From contig JBQTJI010000014.1 in assembly GCA_052387255.1 (NCBI GenBank), forward strand, positions 1 through 64,000: DNA of 64,000 nt. Reading direction: 5' to 3'. The notes below the pieces were generated by a model. The model worked only from the letters and a program-made list of their open reading frames with translations. It did not search any database and was not told the origin of the DNA. A program made the position numbers and the translations under genes. This document shows positions 42,051 to 51,329 of the stretch, piece by piece (positions within the stretch are counted from its first letter, which is position 1; every line of letters starts with the position of its first letter). Source of the DNA: JBBQXK01 sp052387255. Lineage in GTDB: Bacteria; Pseudomonadota; Alphaproteobacteria; Rhodobacterales; Rhodobacteraceae.

Positions 42051-42935
42051 ATGACTGTCACCGCGCTGAAACCCCGCGACCTGCCGACGGCCAAACCTGC
42101 GGCGCAGGTGGTGGCCCTGCCCGTCGCCCCCCTGACCAGACATCGGCTGGCCGCAGTCGGCCGGTTTGCCGCCGAACGGGTGGCCCCCCCTTTGGTGGTG
42201 CTGGCCGTCCTGCTGTTGGTCTGGCAGCTGTCCTTTTCAGGCGGCGGGTCGGGTCTTCCGGCCCCCACCGATGTCTGGCAACAAAGCCGCGACCTGATCG
42301 TCGACCCGTTCTTTGTCTATGGAACCCAGGACATCGGCCTGGGCTGGCGGGTGCTGACCTCGCTTGAACGGGTGGCCTACGGGTTCGGCCTGGCGGCGGT
42401 GGCCGGTGTGCTGGTCGGGGCCGTGCTGGGCCAGTCGGCGCTGATGATGCGCGGGTTCGACCCGATCTTTCAGGTCCTGCGCACCGTGCCGCCGCTGGCC
42501 TGGCTGCCGATCAGCCTTGCCGCCTTCATGGACAGCCGACCCTCGGCGATCTTCGTGATCTTCATCACCGCAATCTGGCCCATCATCATCAACACCGCTG
42601 CGGGCGTGCGCGCCATTCCGCAGGACTATCGCAACGTGGCCGCCGTGCTGCGGCTGAACCAGATCGAGTTCTTCCGGAAGATCATGGTCCCCTCGGCCGC
42701 GCCCTACATCTTTTCCGGCCTGCGCATCGGCGTCGGCCTGTCGTGGCTGGCCATCGTCGCGGCGGAAATGCTGACCGGCGGCGTGGGGATCGGGTTCTTC
42801 ATCTGGGACGCGTGGAACAGCAGCCGCCTGACCGACATCATCGTGGCGCTCGTCTACATCGGCGTGACCGGCTTCGTGCTTGACCGGCTGGTGGGCTGGC
42901 TCGGCCGCGTCGTCTCGCGCGGGACAACGGAGTAG
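42051..42935 (+). CDS. nrtB: Nitrate ABC transporter permease NrtB
   Basis: 294 residues with a cytosolic N-terminal extension of about 45 residues and about six helices. LERVAYGFGLAAVAGVLVGAVLG, VLRTVPPLAWLPISLAAF and the cytosolic loop AAVLRLNQIEFFRKIMVPSAAPYIFSGLRIG (ATPase contact) are typical of the nitrate/taurine/sulfonate permease family. It forms the inner-membrane channel for nitrate with the ATPase gene five bases downstream. Confidence 0.93.
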   Translation: MTVTALKPRDLPTAKPAAQVVALPVAPLTRHRLAAVGRFAAERVAPPLVVLAVLLLVWQLSFSGGGSGLPAPTDVWQQSRDLIVDPFFVYGTQDIGLGWRVLTSLERVAYGFGLAAVAGVLVGAVLGQSALMMRGFDPIFQVLRTVPPLAWLPISLAAFMDSRPSAIFVIFITAIWPIIINTAAGVRAIPQDYRNVAAVLRLNQIEFFRKIMVPSAAPYIFSGLRIGVGLSWLAIVAAEMLTGGVGIGFFIWDAWNSSRLTDIIVALVYIGVTGFVLDRLVGWLGRVVSRGTTE

Positions 42936-42940
42936 GACCC

Positions 42941-43741
42941 ATGGATCAAAGCTACCTCAAGATCGACCGCATCTTCAAAAGCTATGCCAAGGGACCGAAA
43001 ACCACCGACGTTCTTGCCGACATCCGGCTGAGCATCGACCGGGGCGAGTTTGTGTCGATCATCGGCCATTCGGGCTGCGGAAAATCGACGCTGCTGAACC
43101 TGATCGCCGGGCTGACGCAGGTGACGACCGGCGCGATCAAGCTGGAGGGGCGCGAGGTCAACGCACCGGGCCCCGACCGGGCCGTGGTGTTCCAGAACCA
43201 CAGCCTGCTGCCCTGGCTGTCGGTCTATGACAACGTGAAGCTGGCGGTCACCAAGGTGTTCGGCAGCACCAGGACCAGGGCCGAACGGCACGACTGGATC
43301 GTGCAGAACCTTGATCTGGTGCAGATGACCCATGCCGCCGACAAGCGCCCCGGAGAGATCTCGGGCGGCATGCGGCAGCGGGTGGGGATTGCCCGCGCCC
43401 TGGCGATGGAGCCGAAGATCCTGCTGCTGGACGAACCCTTTGGCGCGCTGGATGCGCTGACGCGCGCACACCTGCAGGATGCGGTGATGGACATCCACGC
43501 CCGGCTGAAGAACACGATGATCATGATCACCCATGATGTCGATGAGGCGGTCCTGCTGGCCGACCGCATCGTGATGATGACGAATGGCCCTGCGGCGACC
43601 ATCGGCGAGGTGCTGCCCGTCACCATTCCCCGCCCGCGCGACCGCATCGCGCTGGCCAGCCACCCTGATTACGTCCGCGCCCGCGAGGCCGTGCTGCGGT
43701 TCCTCTATGAACGTCACCGCTTTGTCGAAGCGGCGGAGTAA
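42941..43741 (+). CDS. Nitrate ABC transporter ATPase
   Basis: 266 residues with one nucleotide-binding domain: Walker A GHSGCGKST, Q-loop AVVFQNHSLLPW, signature ISGGMRQRVGIARALAM, Walker B ILLLDEPFGALDALTR and switch THDVDEAVLLADRIVMM. It is the NrtD/NasD-type short ATPase; there is no fused binding domain as in cyanobacterial NrtC. ATG 42941 follows GGAGTAGGAC. It powers nitrate import with NrtA and NrtB. Confidence 0.93.
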   Translation: MDQSYLKIDRIFKSYAKGPKTTDVLADIRLSIDRGEFVSIIGHSGCGKSTLLNLIAGLTQVTTGAIKLEGREVNAPGPDRAVVFQNHSLLPWLSVYDNVKLAVTKVFGSTRTRAERHDWIVQNLDLVQMTHAADKRPGEISGGMRQRVGIARALAMEPKILLLDEPFGALDALTRAHLQDAVMDIHARLKNTMIMITHDVDEAVLLADRIVMMTNGPAATIGEVLPVTIPRPRDRIALASHPDYVRAREAVLRFLYERHRFVEAAE

Positions 43742-43747
43742 ACAGAC

Positions 43748-46174
43748 ATGAAACACAGACTTGTCGTGATCGGCGCGGGCATGGCCTCGGGCCGGATGCT
43801 GGAACACATCTTCGACGCGGGCGGCGACCTTGACGTCACCCTGTTCAACGCCGAGCCGCGCGGCAACTACAACCGCCTGATGCTGTCGCCGGTGCTGTCG
43901 GGCGAAAGGACCTATGACCAGATCGTCACGCATGATGCCGGTTGGTACGAAAGCCATGGCGTTGCCTGCCGCTTTGGCGAGCCCGTCGTCAGGATCGACC
44001 GGGAAAACCGCGTCGTCCATTCGGGACAGGGCGGCGTCCCCTATGACGCGCTGGTGATCGCGACGGGCTCGGCCCCGTTCATCATTCCGGTGCCGGGGAA
44101 GGACCTGAAAGGCGTCTGCACATACCGCGACCTCGAGGACACGAACGCGATGATTGCGGCCTCGAAGCCCGGATCAAAAGCCGTGGTGATCGGCGGCGGC
44201 CTTCTGGGGCTGGAGGCCGCTGCGGGCATGGCTGCGCGCGGGGCCGAGGTGACGGTGATCCACCTGATGGGCCACCTGATGGAACGCCAGCTTGATCCGG
44301 CGGCGGGGTATCTTCTGCAGAATGACCTCGAGAGCCGCGGCATCCGGATTCACTGCAGGGGGGCCACCAAGGCCATCCTCGGCAAGGATCACGTCGAAGC
44401 GGTTCTGCTGGAGGACGGGACGGTCTATGACGCTGACCTCGTCTGCATGGCCGTCGGCATCCGCCCCGAGGTGCGCCTTGCCAATGACGCGCATCTGGAG
44501 GTCGGTCGCGGCATCACGGTGAATGACCAACTGCGCACCACCGACCCCGCGATCTTTGCGCTGGGGGAATGTGTCGAGCATGACAGGCAACTCTTTGGCC
44601 TGGTCGCGCCGCTGTACGATCAGGCCAAGGTGCTGGCGGCGATCCTGTTGGGGCAGGACGCCGCGTTCACGCCGGTGCAGACCGCGACCAAGCTGAAGGT
44701 CACCGGGGTCGATCTGTTCAGCGCCGGCGATTTTGCCGATGCACCGGGGCGCGAGGACATCGTGTTCCGCGATCCGGGGCGGGGGGTCTACAGGCGCCTG
44801 ATCCTTGAGGGCGAGCGGCTGATCGGGGCTGTCATGTATGGCGATACGGCCGACGGATCGTGGTTCTTCGACCTGATCAAGCAGGGCCGCGACGTGTCGG
44901 ACATGCGCGACACGCTGATCTTCGGCCCCGCCTTTGCCGGGGGGGCCGCCGCAAACCCTTTGGCAGCCGTTGCAGCCTTGCCGCCTGAGGCGGAAATCTG
45001 TGGCTGCAACGGCATCTGCAAGGGCCGGATCGTGACCGCCATCGAAGGCGGTGCGACGACGCTGGACCTGGTTCGGGCGACAACCAAGGCCTCGTCGTCC
45101 TGTGGCACCTGCACCGGGCTGGTCGAGCAGGTGATGGCGCTGGCCCTGGGCGACGGATTCACCGTGAACGCCAATCCGGCGATGTGCAAATGCACCGATC
45201 ACACGCATGAAGACGTGCGGCGGCTGATCAAGTCGATGGGGCTGAAGTCGGTTCCGGCGGTCATGCAGGACCTGGGCTGGAAGACGGTGGGCGGCTGTGC
45301 GTCCTGCCGACCCGCGCTGAACTATTACCTCATCGCGGACTGGCCGACCGAGTATGTCGATGACCGCCAGTCGCGTTTCGTGAACGAGCGCAATCACGCC
45401 AACATCCAGAAGGACGGCACCTATTCCGTGGTGCCGCGCATGTGGGGCGGGGTGACGAACCCCGCCGAACTGCGCGCCATCGCCGACGCAGCCGAGAAAT
45501 ACGCCGTGCCGATGATCAAGGTGACGGGCGGACAGCGGATCGACCTGCTGGGCGTCCGGAAAGAGGACCTGCCTGCCATCTGGTCCGATTTCAACGCCGC
45601 CGGGATGGTGTCGGGCCATGCCTATGCCAAGGGGCTGCGCACGGTCAAAACCTGCGTCGGGTCCGAGTTCTGCCGCTTTGGCACGCAGGATTCGACCGGG
45701 CTGGGCATCAGGCTGGAGAAACTGCTCTGGGGGTCCTGGACGCCGGCCAAGGTCAAGCTGGGGGTCTCGGGCTGCCCGCGCAACTGCGCCGAGGCAACCT
45801 GCAAGGACATCGGCGTGGTCTGCATCGACAGTGGCTTTGAGATCAGCGTCGCGGGGGCCGCAGGCATGGACGTGAAGGAGACCGAATTCCTGTACAAGGC
45901 CACGACCGAGGCCGAGGTGCTGGAGGTGGTCGCGGCCTTTGCGCAAGCATACCGCGAGAACGCCCGCTATCTGCAACGCATCTACAAGTGGGTGGCGAAG
46001 GTGGGTCTCGACTGGTGCCGCGCGCAGGTCGAGGACCCGGCCAACCGCCGCGCGCTGTGTGACCGCTTCATGCTGTCCCAGTCCGTCTATCAGGTGGACC
46101 CCTGGGCCGAGCATGCCGCCCGGCCCGCCGACTGGGCCCCCGTGGCCGACCTGACCCTGAGGGCCGCAGAATGA
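43748..46174 (+). CDS. nirB: Assimilatory nitrite reductase large subunit NirB
   Basis: 808 residues. The first 400 or so are an FAD/NAD(P)H domain (LVVIGAGMASGRMLEHIF, later AVVIGGGLLGLEAAAGMAARGAEV). Then comes a BFD-like [2Fe-2S] region with CGCNGICKG and CGTCTGLV, and a further CKCTD...GCASCRPALNYYLIADWP. The C-terminal half is the siroheme/[4Fe-4S] sulfite-nitrite reductase fold; ligands are in TCVGSEFCRFG and GVSGCPRNCAEATCKDIG. It reduces nitrite to ammonium with NAD(P)H. The stop overlaps the nirD start by ATGA. All cluster cysteines seen are intact. Confidence 0.96.
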   Translation: MKHRLVVIGAGMASGRMLEHIFDAGGDLDVTLFNAEPRGNYNRLMLSPVLSGERTYDQIVTHDAGWYESHGVACRFGEPVVRIDRENRVVHSGQGGVPYDALVIATGSAPFIIPVPGKDLKGVCTYRDLEDTNAMIAASKPGSKAVVIGGGLLGLEAAAGMAARGAEVTVIHLMGHLMERQLDPAAGYLLQNDLESRGIRIHCRGATKAILGKDHVEAVLLEDGTVYDADLVCMAVGIRPEVRLANDAHLEVGRGITVNDQLRTTDPAIFALGECVEHDRQLFGLVAPLYDQAKVLAAILLGQDAAFTPVQTATKLKVTGVDLFSAGDFADAPGREDIVFRDPGRGVYRRLILEGERLIGAVMYGDTADGSWFFDLIKQGRDVSDMRDTLIFGPAFAGGAAANPLAAVAALPPEAEICGCNGICKGRIVTAIEGGATTLDLVRATTKASSSCGTCTGLVEQVMALALGDGFTVNANPAMCKCTDHTHEDVRRLIKSMGLKSVPAVMQDLGWKTVGGCASCRPALNYYLIADWPTEYVDDRQSRFVNERNHANIQKDGTYSVVPRMWGGVTNPAELRAIADAAEKYAVPMIKVTGGQRIDLLGVRKEDLPAIWSDFNAAGMVSGHAYAKGLRTVKTCVGSEFCRFGTQDSTGLGIRLEKLLWGSWTPAKVKLGVSGCPRNCAEATCKDIGVVCIDSGFEISVAGAAGMDVKETEFLYKATTEAEVLEVVAAFAQAYRENARYLQRIYKWVAKVGLDWCRAQVEDPANRRALCDRFMLSQSVYQVDPWAEHAARPADWAPVADLTLRAAE

Positions 46175-46503
46175 GCATGATCGACATCGCGGGCCTGGAT
46201 GACATCCCGCGTCAGGGCGCGCGCGTGGTCAGGACGCGGCTTGGCTGCATCGCCGTCTTTCGCACCGCCGCGGACGAGGTGTTTGCCCTGGAAGACCGCT
46301 GTCCGCACAAGGGCGGTCCGCTGTCCGAAGGGATCGTGCATGGCACCCAGGTCACCTGTCCGCTGCACGCCTGGGTGTTCGACCTGAACACCGGGCGGGC
46401 GCTGGGGGCGGATGAGGGCGAGGTCAGGACCTATGCCGTCGGGCTGGAGGATGGGCGCATCCTGCTGGACACCAGCCGCCTTGTCCGGCGCAGCGCCGCA
46501 TGA
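46171..46503 (+). CDS. nirD: Nitrite reductase small subunit NirD (Rieske)
   Basis: 110 residues. It has a Rieske [2Fe-2S] fold with ligands in DRCPHKGGPLSEG and VTCPLHAWVFDLNTG, so both Cys-x-His and Cys-x2-His pairs are present; many NirD proteins have lost them, so this one probably holds a cluster. It pairs with NirB in nitrite reduction. It overlaps nirB and nasA by four bases on each side, so all three are translationally coupled. Confidence 0.93.
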   Translation: MSMIDIAGLDDIPRQGARVVRTRLGCIAVFRTAADEVFALEDRCPHKGGPLSEGIVHGTQVTCPLHAWVFDLNTGRALGADEGEVRTYAVGLEDGRILLDTSRLVRRSAA

Positions 46504-49139
46504 CGACCGGGCCGACCGTCACGGGACCGGTGCCCCCCCGCGGGTGCGGGGCGGTGCAGACGGCCTGCCCCTATTGCGGCGTGGGGTGCGGCGTGATTGC
46601 CAGGGCCGACGGGCAGGGCAAGATTGCCATCGCGGGCGATCCCGGCCATCCCGCCAATCGCGGGCGGCTGTGTGTCAAGGGCGCGGCGCTGGGGGAAACC
46701 CTGTCCACCTCGGGCCGGCTGGTCGCCCCGCGCATTGCGGGACGGCAAAGCTCGTGGGACGCGGCGCTTGATCTGGTGGCCCGGCGATTTGCCGAGACCA
46801 TCGCGCAACACGGCGCAGACGCCGTTGCGCTCTATGTCTCGGGGCAGTTGCTGACGGAAGACTACTACGTTGCCAACAAGCTGATGAAGGGGTTCATCGG
46901 CAGCGCCAACATCGACACCAACAGCCGGCTTTGCATGGCCTCGTCGGTGGCAGGGCATCGCCGGGCCTTTGGCAGCGATACCGTGCCGGGCCAGTATGAG
47001 GACCTCGAGCTTGCCGATCTGGTGGTTCTGGTGGGGTCGAACCTTGCCTGGTGCCACCCTGTCCTGCACCAGCGCCTTATGGCGGCCAAGGCTGCGCGCG
47101 GCACGAAGATCGTGGTCATCGACCCGCGCCGAACGGCAACCTGCGAAGGGGCGGATCTGCATCTGGCCGTCGCACCGGGGGCGGACGCGCATCTGTTCAA
47201 CCTGCTGCTGTGCCACCTGGCCGATCATGGCCATCTGAACCGGGGGTTTCTGCCGCATGTCGCCGGGCTGGACGCCGCCCTGGCCGCCGCGCGGACCAGC
47301 GGTGCCGCCGCGACGGGTCTTTGTGCCGGGGACCTTCGGCATTTCCTGCGCCTGTGGGCCGCATCGGAAAAGGTCGTCACTGTCTATTCGCAGGGCATCA
47401 ACCAGTCCGACACGGGCACGGACAAGGTGAATGCCATCGTGAACTGCCACCTGGCCACGGGCCGCATCGGTCGGCCCGGCATGGGGCCGTTCAGCGTGAC
47501 GGGCCAGCCCAATGCCATGGGCGGGCGCGAGGTGGGCGGGATGGCCAACATGCTCGCCTGTCATCTGGATCTTGAAGACCCGTCGCACCGACAGGCGGTG
47601 CAGCGCTTCTGGGGCAGTCCGCGCATCGCCGACAGGCCGGGACGCAAGGCGGTGGACATGTTCCGCGCGGTCGAAGATGGGGACATAAAGGCGCTGTGGA
47701 TCCTGCACACGAACCCCGCCGTGTCGATGCCCGACGCCGACCGTGTGGCCCGCGCAATCGGCGCCTGCGATTTCGTGGTGGTCAGCGACATCTGGGCCAC
47801 CAGCGACACCGCGCGCCTGGCCCATGTGCTGCTGCCGGCCACCGCATGGGGCGAAAAGGACGGGACCGTCACCAACTCGGAACGGATGATCAGCCGCCAG
47901 AGGGCTTTCCTGCCGACCCCAGGTCAGGCACGGCCCGACTGGTGGCACCTGGCGCAGGTGGCGCGGCGGATGGGGTTTTCCGGGTTCGACTGGACCTCGC
48001 CCGCCGAGATTTTCGCCGAGCACGCGGCGCTGTCGGGGGTTGCGGGGCAATTGGGCAGCGACTTCGACATTTCGGGCCTGCAGGACGCGGACTATGACGG
48101 CCTGGCCCCGGTGGTCTGGCCGCAGGGGGCCAGAAAGGGCGGGCGGTTCTTCGGCGACGGACAGTTCCACACCCCGGACGGGCGGGCGCGGATGGTGCCT
48201 GTCACCGCGCGCGCCTGGGCCGCCACGACGCCCGAGCATCCGTTCTGCCTGAACACCGGGCGCGTGCGCGACCAGTGGCACACGATGACCCGCACCGGCC
48301 AGGCCGCGCGCCTGTCACAGCATCTGGGCGAACCCTATCTGGAGATCAACCCTGCCGATGCCGCGCGCCTTGGCCTGGCCCCGGCCACCCTGGCCGAGGT
48401 GACCAGCCCGCAAGGCCGCGCCATCCTGCGGGTGATGATCAGCGACCATGTCGCCCCCGGCCACCCCTTCGCGCCGATGCACTGGACCAACGAGACGGCC
48501 CCTTCGGGGCGCGTGGATGCGCTTGTGGCGGCAACGACCGACCCGGTTTCGGGCCAGCCCGCAAGCAAATCGAGCGCCGTCGCGATCCGCCCCTTTGCGG
48601 CGGGTTGGTACGGCTTTGCCGTGTCGCGCGATGATCTGCACCTCGATTGCGACTATTGGGTCAAGGCCCCGGTTGCGGGTGGGGTGCAGGCCGAACTGGC
48701 CGGTGCCGCCAGTCCTGCCGACTGGTCGGATTGGGCCGGTGCGCTGTTCGGCGGGGCGCTGCCCACATTGGCGCTGTCGGATGCTGCACGGGGCCTGCAC
48801 CGCTTTGGCCTTGTCCGGGATGGCCAGCTTCGGGGCGCACTCTTTGTCTCGCGCGACCCGGTGCTGGTGGCGCGCAGCCACCTTGCGGGCCTGCTGGGCC
48901 ACGCGGCACACGATGCGCTGGCCGGGCGGCCCGGTGCGAACCAGCCCGACCCCGGCCCCACGGTCTGTGTCTGTCTGAACGTGGGGCTGAACACCCTTCT
49001 GCACGCCATCGGCACGCAAGGCGCGAACAGCGTCGAGGCGCTTGGGGCCGCGCTTGGGGCCGGAACCCAATGCGGATCGTGCCGTCCGGAACTCGCCGCC
49101 CTGCTGGATCGCTGCCGCCATCGCGAGGCCGCCGAGTAG
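46500..49139 (+). CDS. nasA: Assimilatory nitrate reductase NasA
   Basis: 879 residues, a molybdopterin enzyme. The N-terminal [4Fe-4S] motif is ACPYCGVGCGV...RLCVKG (about 23-60). The molybdopterin region has TNSRLCMASSVAG, GSNLAWCHPVLHQR, GINQSDTGTDKVNAIVNCHLATGRIGRPG and GQPNAMGGREVGGM. The molybdopterin dinucleotide-binding domain starts near 560 (LNTGRVRDQWHTMTRTG). A C-terminal BFD-like [2Fe-2S] domain ends the protein (VCVCLNVGL, then GTQCGSCRPEL). It reduces nitrate to nitrite in the cytosol. The ATG overlaps the nirD stop. Confidence 0.95.
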   Translation: MTTGPTVTGPVPPRGCGAVQTACPYCGVGCGVIARADGQGKIAIAGDPGHPANRGRLCVKGAALGETLSTSGRLVAPRIAGRQSSWDAALDLVARRFAETIAQHGADAVALYVSGQLLTEDYYVANKLMKGFIGSANIDTNSRLCMASSVAGHRRAFGSDTVPGQYEDLELADLVVLVGSNLAWCHPVLHQRLMAAKAARGTKIVVIDPRRTATCEGADLHLAVAPGADAHLFNLLLCHLADHGHLNRGFLPHVAGLDAALAAARTSGAAATGLCAGDLRHFLRLWAASEKVVTVYSQGINQSDTGTDKVNAIVNCHLATGRIGRPGMGPFSVTGQPNAMGGREVGGMANMLACHLDLEDPSHRQAVQRFWGSPRIADRPGRKAVDMFRAVEDGDIKALWILHTNPAVSMPDADRVARAIGACDFVVVSDIWATSDTARLAHVLLPATAWGEKDGTVTNSERMISRQRAFLPTPGQARPDWWHLAQVARRMGFSGFDWTSPAEIFAEHAALSGVAGQLGSDFDISGLQDADYDGLAPVVWPQGARKGGRFFGDGQFHTPDGRARMVPVTARAWAATTPEHPFCLNTGRVRDQWHTMTRTGQAARLSQHLGEPYLEINPADAARLGLAPATLAEVTSPQGRAILRVMISDHVAPGHPFAPMHWTNETAPSGRVDALVAATTDPVSGQPASKSSAVAIRPFAAGWYGFAVSRDDLHLDCDYWVKAPVAGGVQAELAGAASPADWSDWAGALFGGALPTLALSDAARGLHRFGLVRDGQLRGALFVSRDPVLVARSHLAGLLGHAAHDALAGRPGANQPDPGPTVCVCLNVGLNTLLHAIGTQGANSVEALGAALGAGTQCGSCRPELAALLDRCRHREAAE

Positions 49140-49281
49140 GCTTTGTGGGGGACCGGGCGCTGCTGTTGCCCGCGTGGGCGAGCGCTCCATTTGCGGCATT
49201 TCGCCAACAGAAACTGTGCGTTGCGGCTGTAACGATCGCGTGTGTGCGGGCCGAGGCGACACATTGAACGCGGGGGTTGGT

Positions 49282-49306
49282 GTAACAAAACAGGCGAAGG
49301 CGCGAA
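49282..49306 (+). promoter_or_regulatory. ECF-type autoregulatory promoter
   Basis: GTAACA (49282-49287), 15 bases, then CGAA (49303-49306), directly before the ECF sigma gene. It resembles the GTAACC-N16-CGAA promoters reported for Caulobacter SigF, whose anti-sigma partner is also of the NrsF type. Similar sites occur at 57222, 59593 and 60557. The rest of the gap after nasA (49140-49281) shows no clear terminator. Confidence 0.6.
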
Positions 49307-49316
49307 TTGGAACGTG

Positions 49317-49865
49317 ATGATGGCTGAACAGGTCGACGCGTGGGGGCAGTTGCTTGCAGCCGCAAATTCTGGTGATGCCAGGGCCTATGCGCAGTTCCTG
49401 CAGACCGTGACGCCGGTGCTGAGGGGCATCGTCCGGGCCAAGGGCGGCGGTCTGGGCGAGGCTGCCTGCGAAGATGTGCTGCAGGAGGTTCTGCTTGCGG
49501 TCCACCTCAAGCGGCACACCTGGCACTTCGGCGCCCCGGTGCGTCCCTGGCTTTACGCCATCACGCGCTACAAGGTCGTCGACGCGTTTCGTGCGTGGGG
49601 GCGAAGGATTGACGTGCCGATCGAGGATTTCACCGAAGTCCTGGCGGCTGAGGCCGGGCCCGACCCGACCGAAGCCGCGGACATGGCAAAGATGATCGGC
49701 ATGCTGGACGGACGGTCGGCCGAGATCGTCCGCATGATCGGACTGCAAGGCGTCAGCGTCGCCGAAACCGGCAAGGCGCTGACGATGAGCGAGGGTGCCG
49801 TACGCGTCGCCTTGCACCGGGCGCTGAAGACCTTGGCCATCCTGCGGGAAAGGCACGTGGAATGA
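49317..49865 (+). CDS. ECF sigma factor with NrsF-type partner
   Basis: 182 residues. Region 2 includes EAACEDVLQEVLLAVHLKRHTWHFGAPVRPWLYAITRYKVVDAFRA (about 56-102) and region 4 LDGRSAEIVRMIGLQGVSVAETGKALTMSEGAVRVALHRALKTL. The group is the SigF/ECF class that is encoded with DUF1109 membrane anti-sigma factors. A double ATG (49317 and 49320) leaves a two-codon choice. The stop overlaps the downstream anti-sigma gene (ATGA). It probably activates its own gene and a local set of envelope genes. Confidence 0.9.
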   Translation: MMAEQVDAWGQLLAAANSGDARAYAQFLQTVTPVLRGIVRAKGGGLGEAACEDVLQEVLLAVHLKRHTWHFGAPVRPWLYAITRYKVVDAFRAWGRRIDVPIEDFTEVLAAEAGPDPTEAADMAKMIGMLDGRSAEIVRMIGLQGVSVAETGKALTMSEGAVRVALHRALKTLAILRERHVE

Positions 49866-50497
49866 AGACCGACGATCTGATCCGGGCGCTGGCCGCCGAC
49901 ACCGTGCGCGAGCCTGCCTTGCGGACCACCCTTCTGCTGGGACTGGCTCCTTCCTTGGTGATCGGCGTGCTGGCGGTGTGGTTTGGCCTTGGCTTTCGCG
50001 CCGATCTTTCGACGGCTCTGGTGTCGCCGGTGTCGGCCGCCCGCATCCTGCTGACCGGCGTCCTGGGGCTTGCCGCCACCCGGCTTGCCCTGCTGCTGGC
50101 GCGGCCCGACGGGGGGCAAACCGCGCGCCTCTGGCCGCTGACGGCGGTGGCGGTTGCGGCGCTTGGGCTGTTGCTCTGGGCCTACGTCACCACGCCCGAG
50201 GACGCCCGCCAGATGGCGATGTTCGGCAAGACGATGACGAACTGCCTGGTGGCGATTCCGCTCTTGTCGATCCTGCCGGTGACCACGCTGCATTATGTGC
50301 TGCGTCAGGGTGCCACGACGGCACCCGCACGGGCCGGGTTTGTCGCCGGTCTGGCCGGGTCGGGCCTTGCTGCGGCGACCTACGCGCTGTACTGCACCGA
50401 AGACAGCCCGCTGTTCTATGTCACCTGGTATGGCCTTGCGATCATGGGGGTGACCCTGGTCTCGACCGTGGTTGGCGCGCGCAGTCTGCGCTGGTAG
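49862..50497 (+). CDS. NrsF-type membrane anti-sigma factor (DUF1109)
   Basis: 211 residues. A short N-terminal cytosolic segment, MKTDDLIRALAADTVREPALRTTLLLG, binds the sigma factor; six hydrophobic helices follow. Two conserved Cys occur, in MTNCLVAIPLLS and ALYCTEDSP, the pattern of NrsF proteins that respond to metal or redox stress through membrane cysteines. It overlaps the sigma gene by four bases. The gene ends four bases from the convergent esterase gene. Confidence 0.88.
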   Translation: MKTDDLIRALAADTVREPALRTTLLLGLAPSLVIGVLAVWFGLGFRADLSTALVSPVSAARILLTGVLGLAATRLALLLARPDGGQTARLWPLTAVAVAALGLLLWAYVTTPEDARQMAMFGKTMTNCLVAIPLLSILPVTTLHYVLRQGATTAPARAGFVAGLAGSGLAAATYALYCTEDSPLFYVTWYGLAIMGVTLVSTVVGARSLRW

Positions 50498-50501
50498 GCG
50501 G

Positions 50502-51329
50502 TCAGCGGTCTTCGAACCAGTCCACGGCCATCTGCGCCCAGCCCTTCGGGATGCTGTGGCCCCCCTCGTGCAGGGCAAACCGCAGGTCGGTGCCGGGCCG
50601 ACAGTCCGTCCAGCGCCGGACGGTGTAGATGCCAAGCGTGGAAGTGGTGTCAGCCTCGGGCAGCGCGCAACCGTTGACTGTCCGCCAGATCTCCATCGCC
50701 TCGAACACGTTGCCCTGCACAAAGCCCGGCATGATCTCGCGTCCGGTCAGAGGAACCGTTCGATCCGCCGTGCCGTGGGTGTGGAGCAGGCGCACCGGGC
50801 CTGCGCAGCCGGAGGGATGTGGTCGCCAGAAGCTGCCGGCAACGGGGGCATATGCGGCAAAGGCGTCGGGTGCCTGACAGGCGACATAGCTGGTCATCGA
50901 CCCGCCGATCGAGAACCCGGCCAGCAGCATACGATCCCGGTCCAACCCGTACTTCGCCGCCGCATCGTCGGCCACTGCGACCAGGAAGGCGGTTTCATCG
51001 CGGGTGGCCGGGCGGTCGGGGTGAAAGTCCCATGACCGGCCCTCACCGTTCGCGCGCTGCTGGCCGTCCGGGGCGATGACGGCATAGCCGCGGGCCAGCA
51101 TCACGTCGGCGATCCCCTTGTTGCGCACCAGCCCGACCCCCTCTCCGCCATAGCCGTGCAGCAGCAGGATCGCCGGAACCGGGCCGGTTGTCCCTTCGGG
51201 CAGGACGATGTGATAGGTGCCGTTCGCCAGTCGGCACGGCTCTGGCGCACCGTTGCAGTCTGCCGCGGCAGGGGTGGCACTCAGCACCGTTGCGGCTGCG
51301 AGGAACAAACCCAGGCCGACCTGCATCAT
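50502..51329 (-). CDS. Exported alpha/beta hydrolase (polyhydroxybutyrate depolymerase/LpqC-like esterase)
   Basis: 275 residues with a signal peptide (MMQVGLGLFLAAATVLSATPAAA). The fold shows an oxyanion loop ILLLHGYGGEGVG, nucleophile GFSIGGSMTS, and late His in HEGGHSIPKGW. Several Cys pairs (DCNGAPEPC, ACQAP, SGCAG, NGCAL, DCRPG) suggest periplasmic disulfides. It is the last gene of the glucan operon, overlapping opgH by ATGA. An esterase acting on succinylated or otherwise esterified glucans, or on feruloyl/acetyl esters, is possible; this is inference. It has no polymer-binding domain. Confidence 0.85.
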   Translation of the reverse strand: MMQVGLGLFLAAATVLSATPAAADCNGAPEPCRLANGTYHIVLPEGTTGPVPAILLLHGYGGEGVGLVRNKGIADVMLARGYAVIAPDGQQRANGEGRSWDFHPDRPATRDETAFLVAVADDAAAKYGLDRDRMLLAGFSIGGSMTSYVACQAPDAFAAYAPVAGSFWRPHPSGCAGPVRLLHTHGTADRTVPLTGREIMPGFVQGNVFEAMEIWRTVNGCALPEADTTSTLGIYTVRRWTDCRPGTDLRFALHEGGHSIPKGWAQMAVDWFEDR

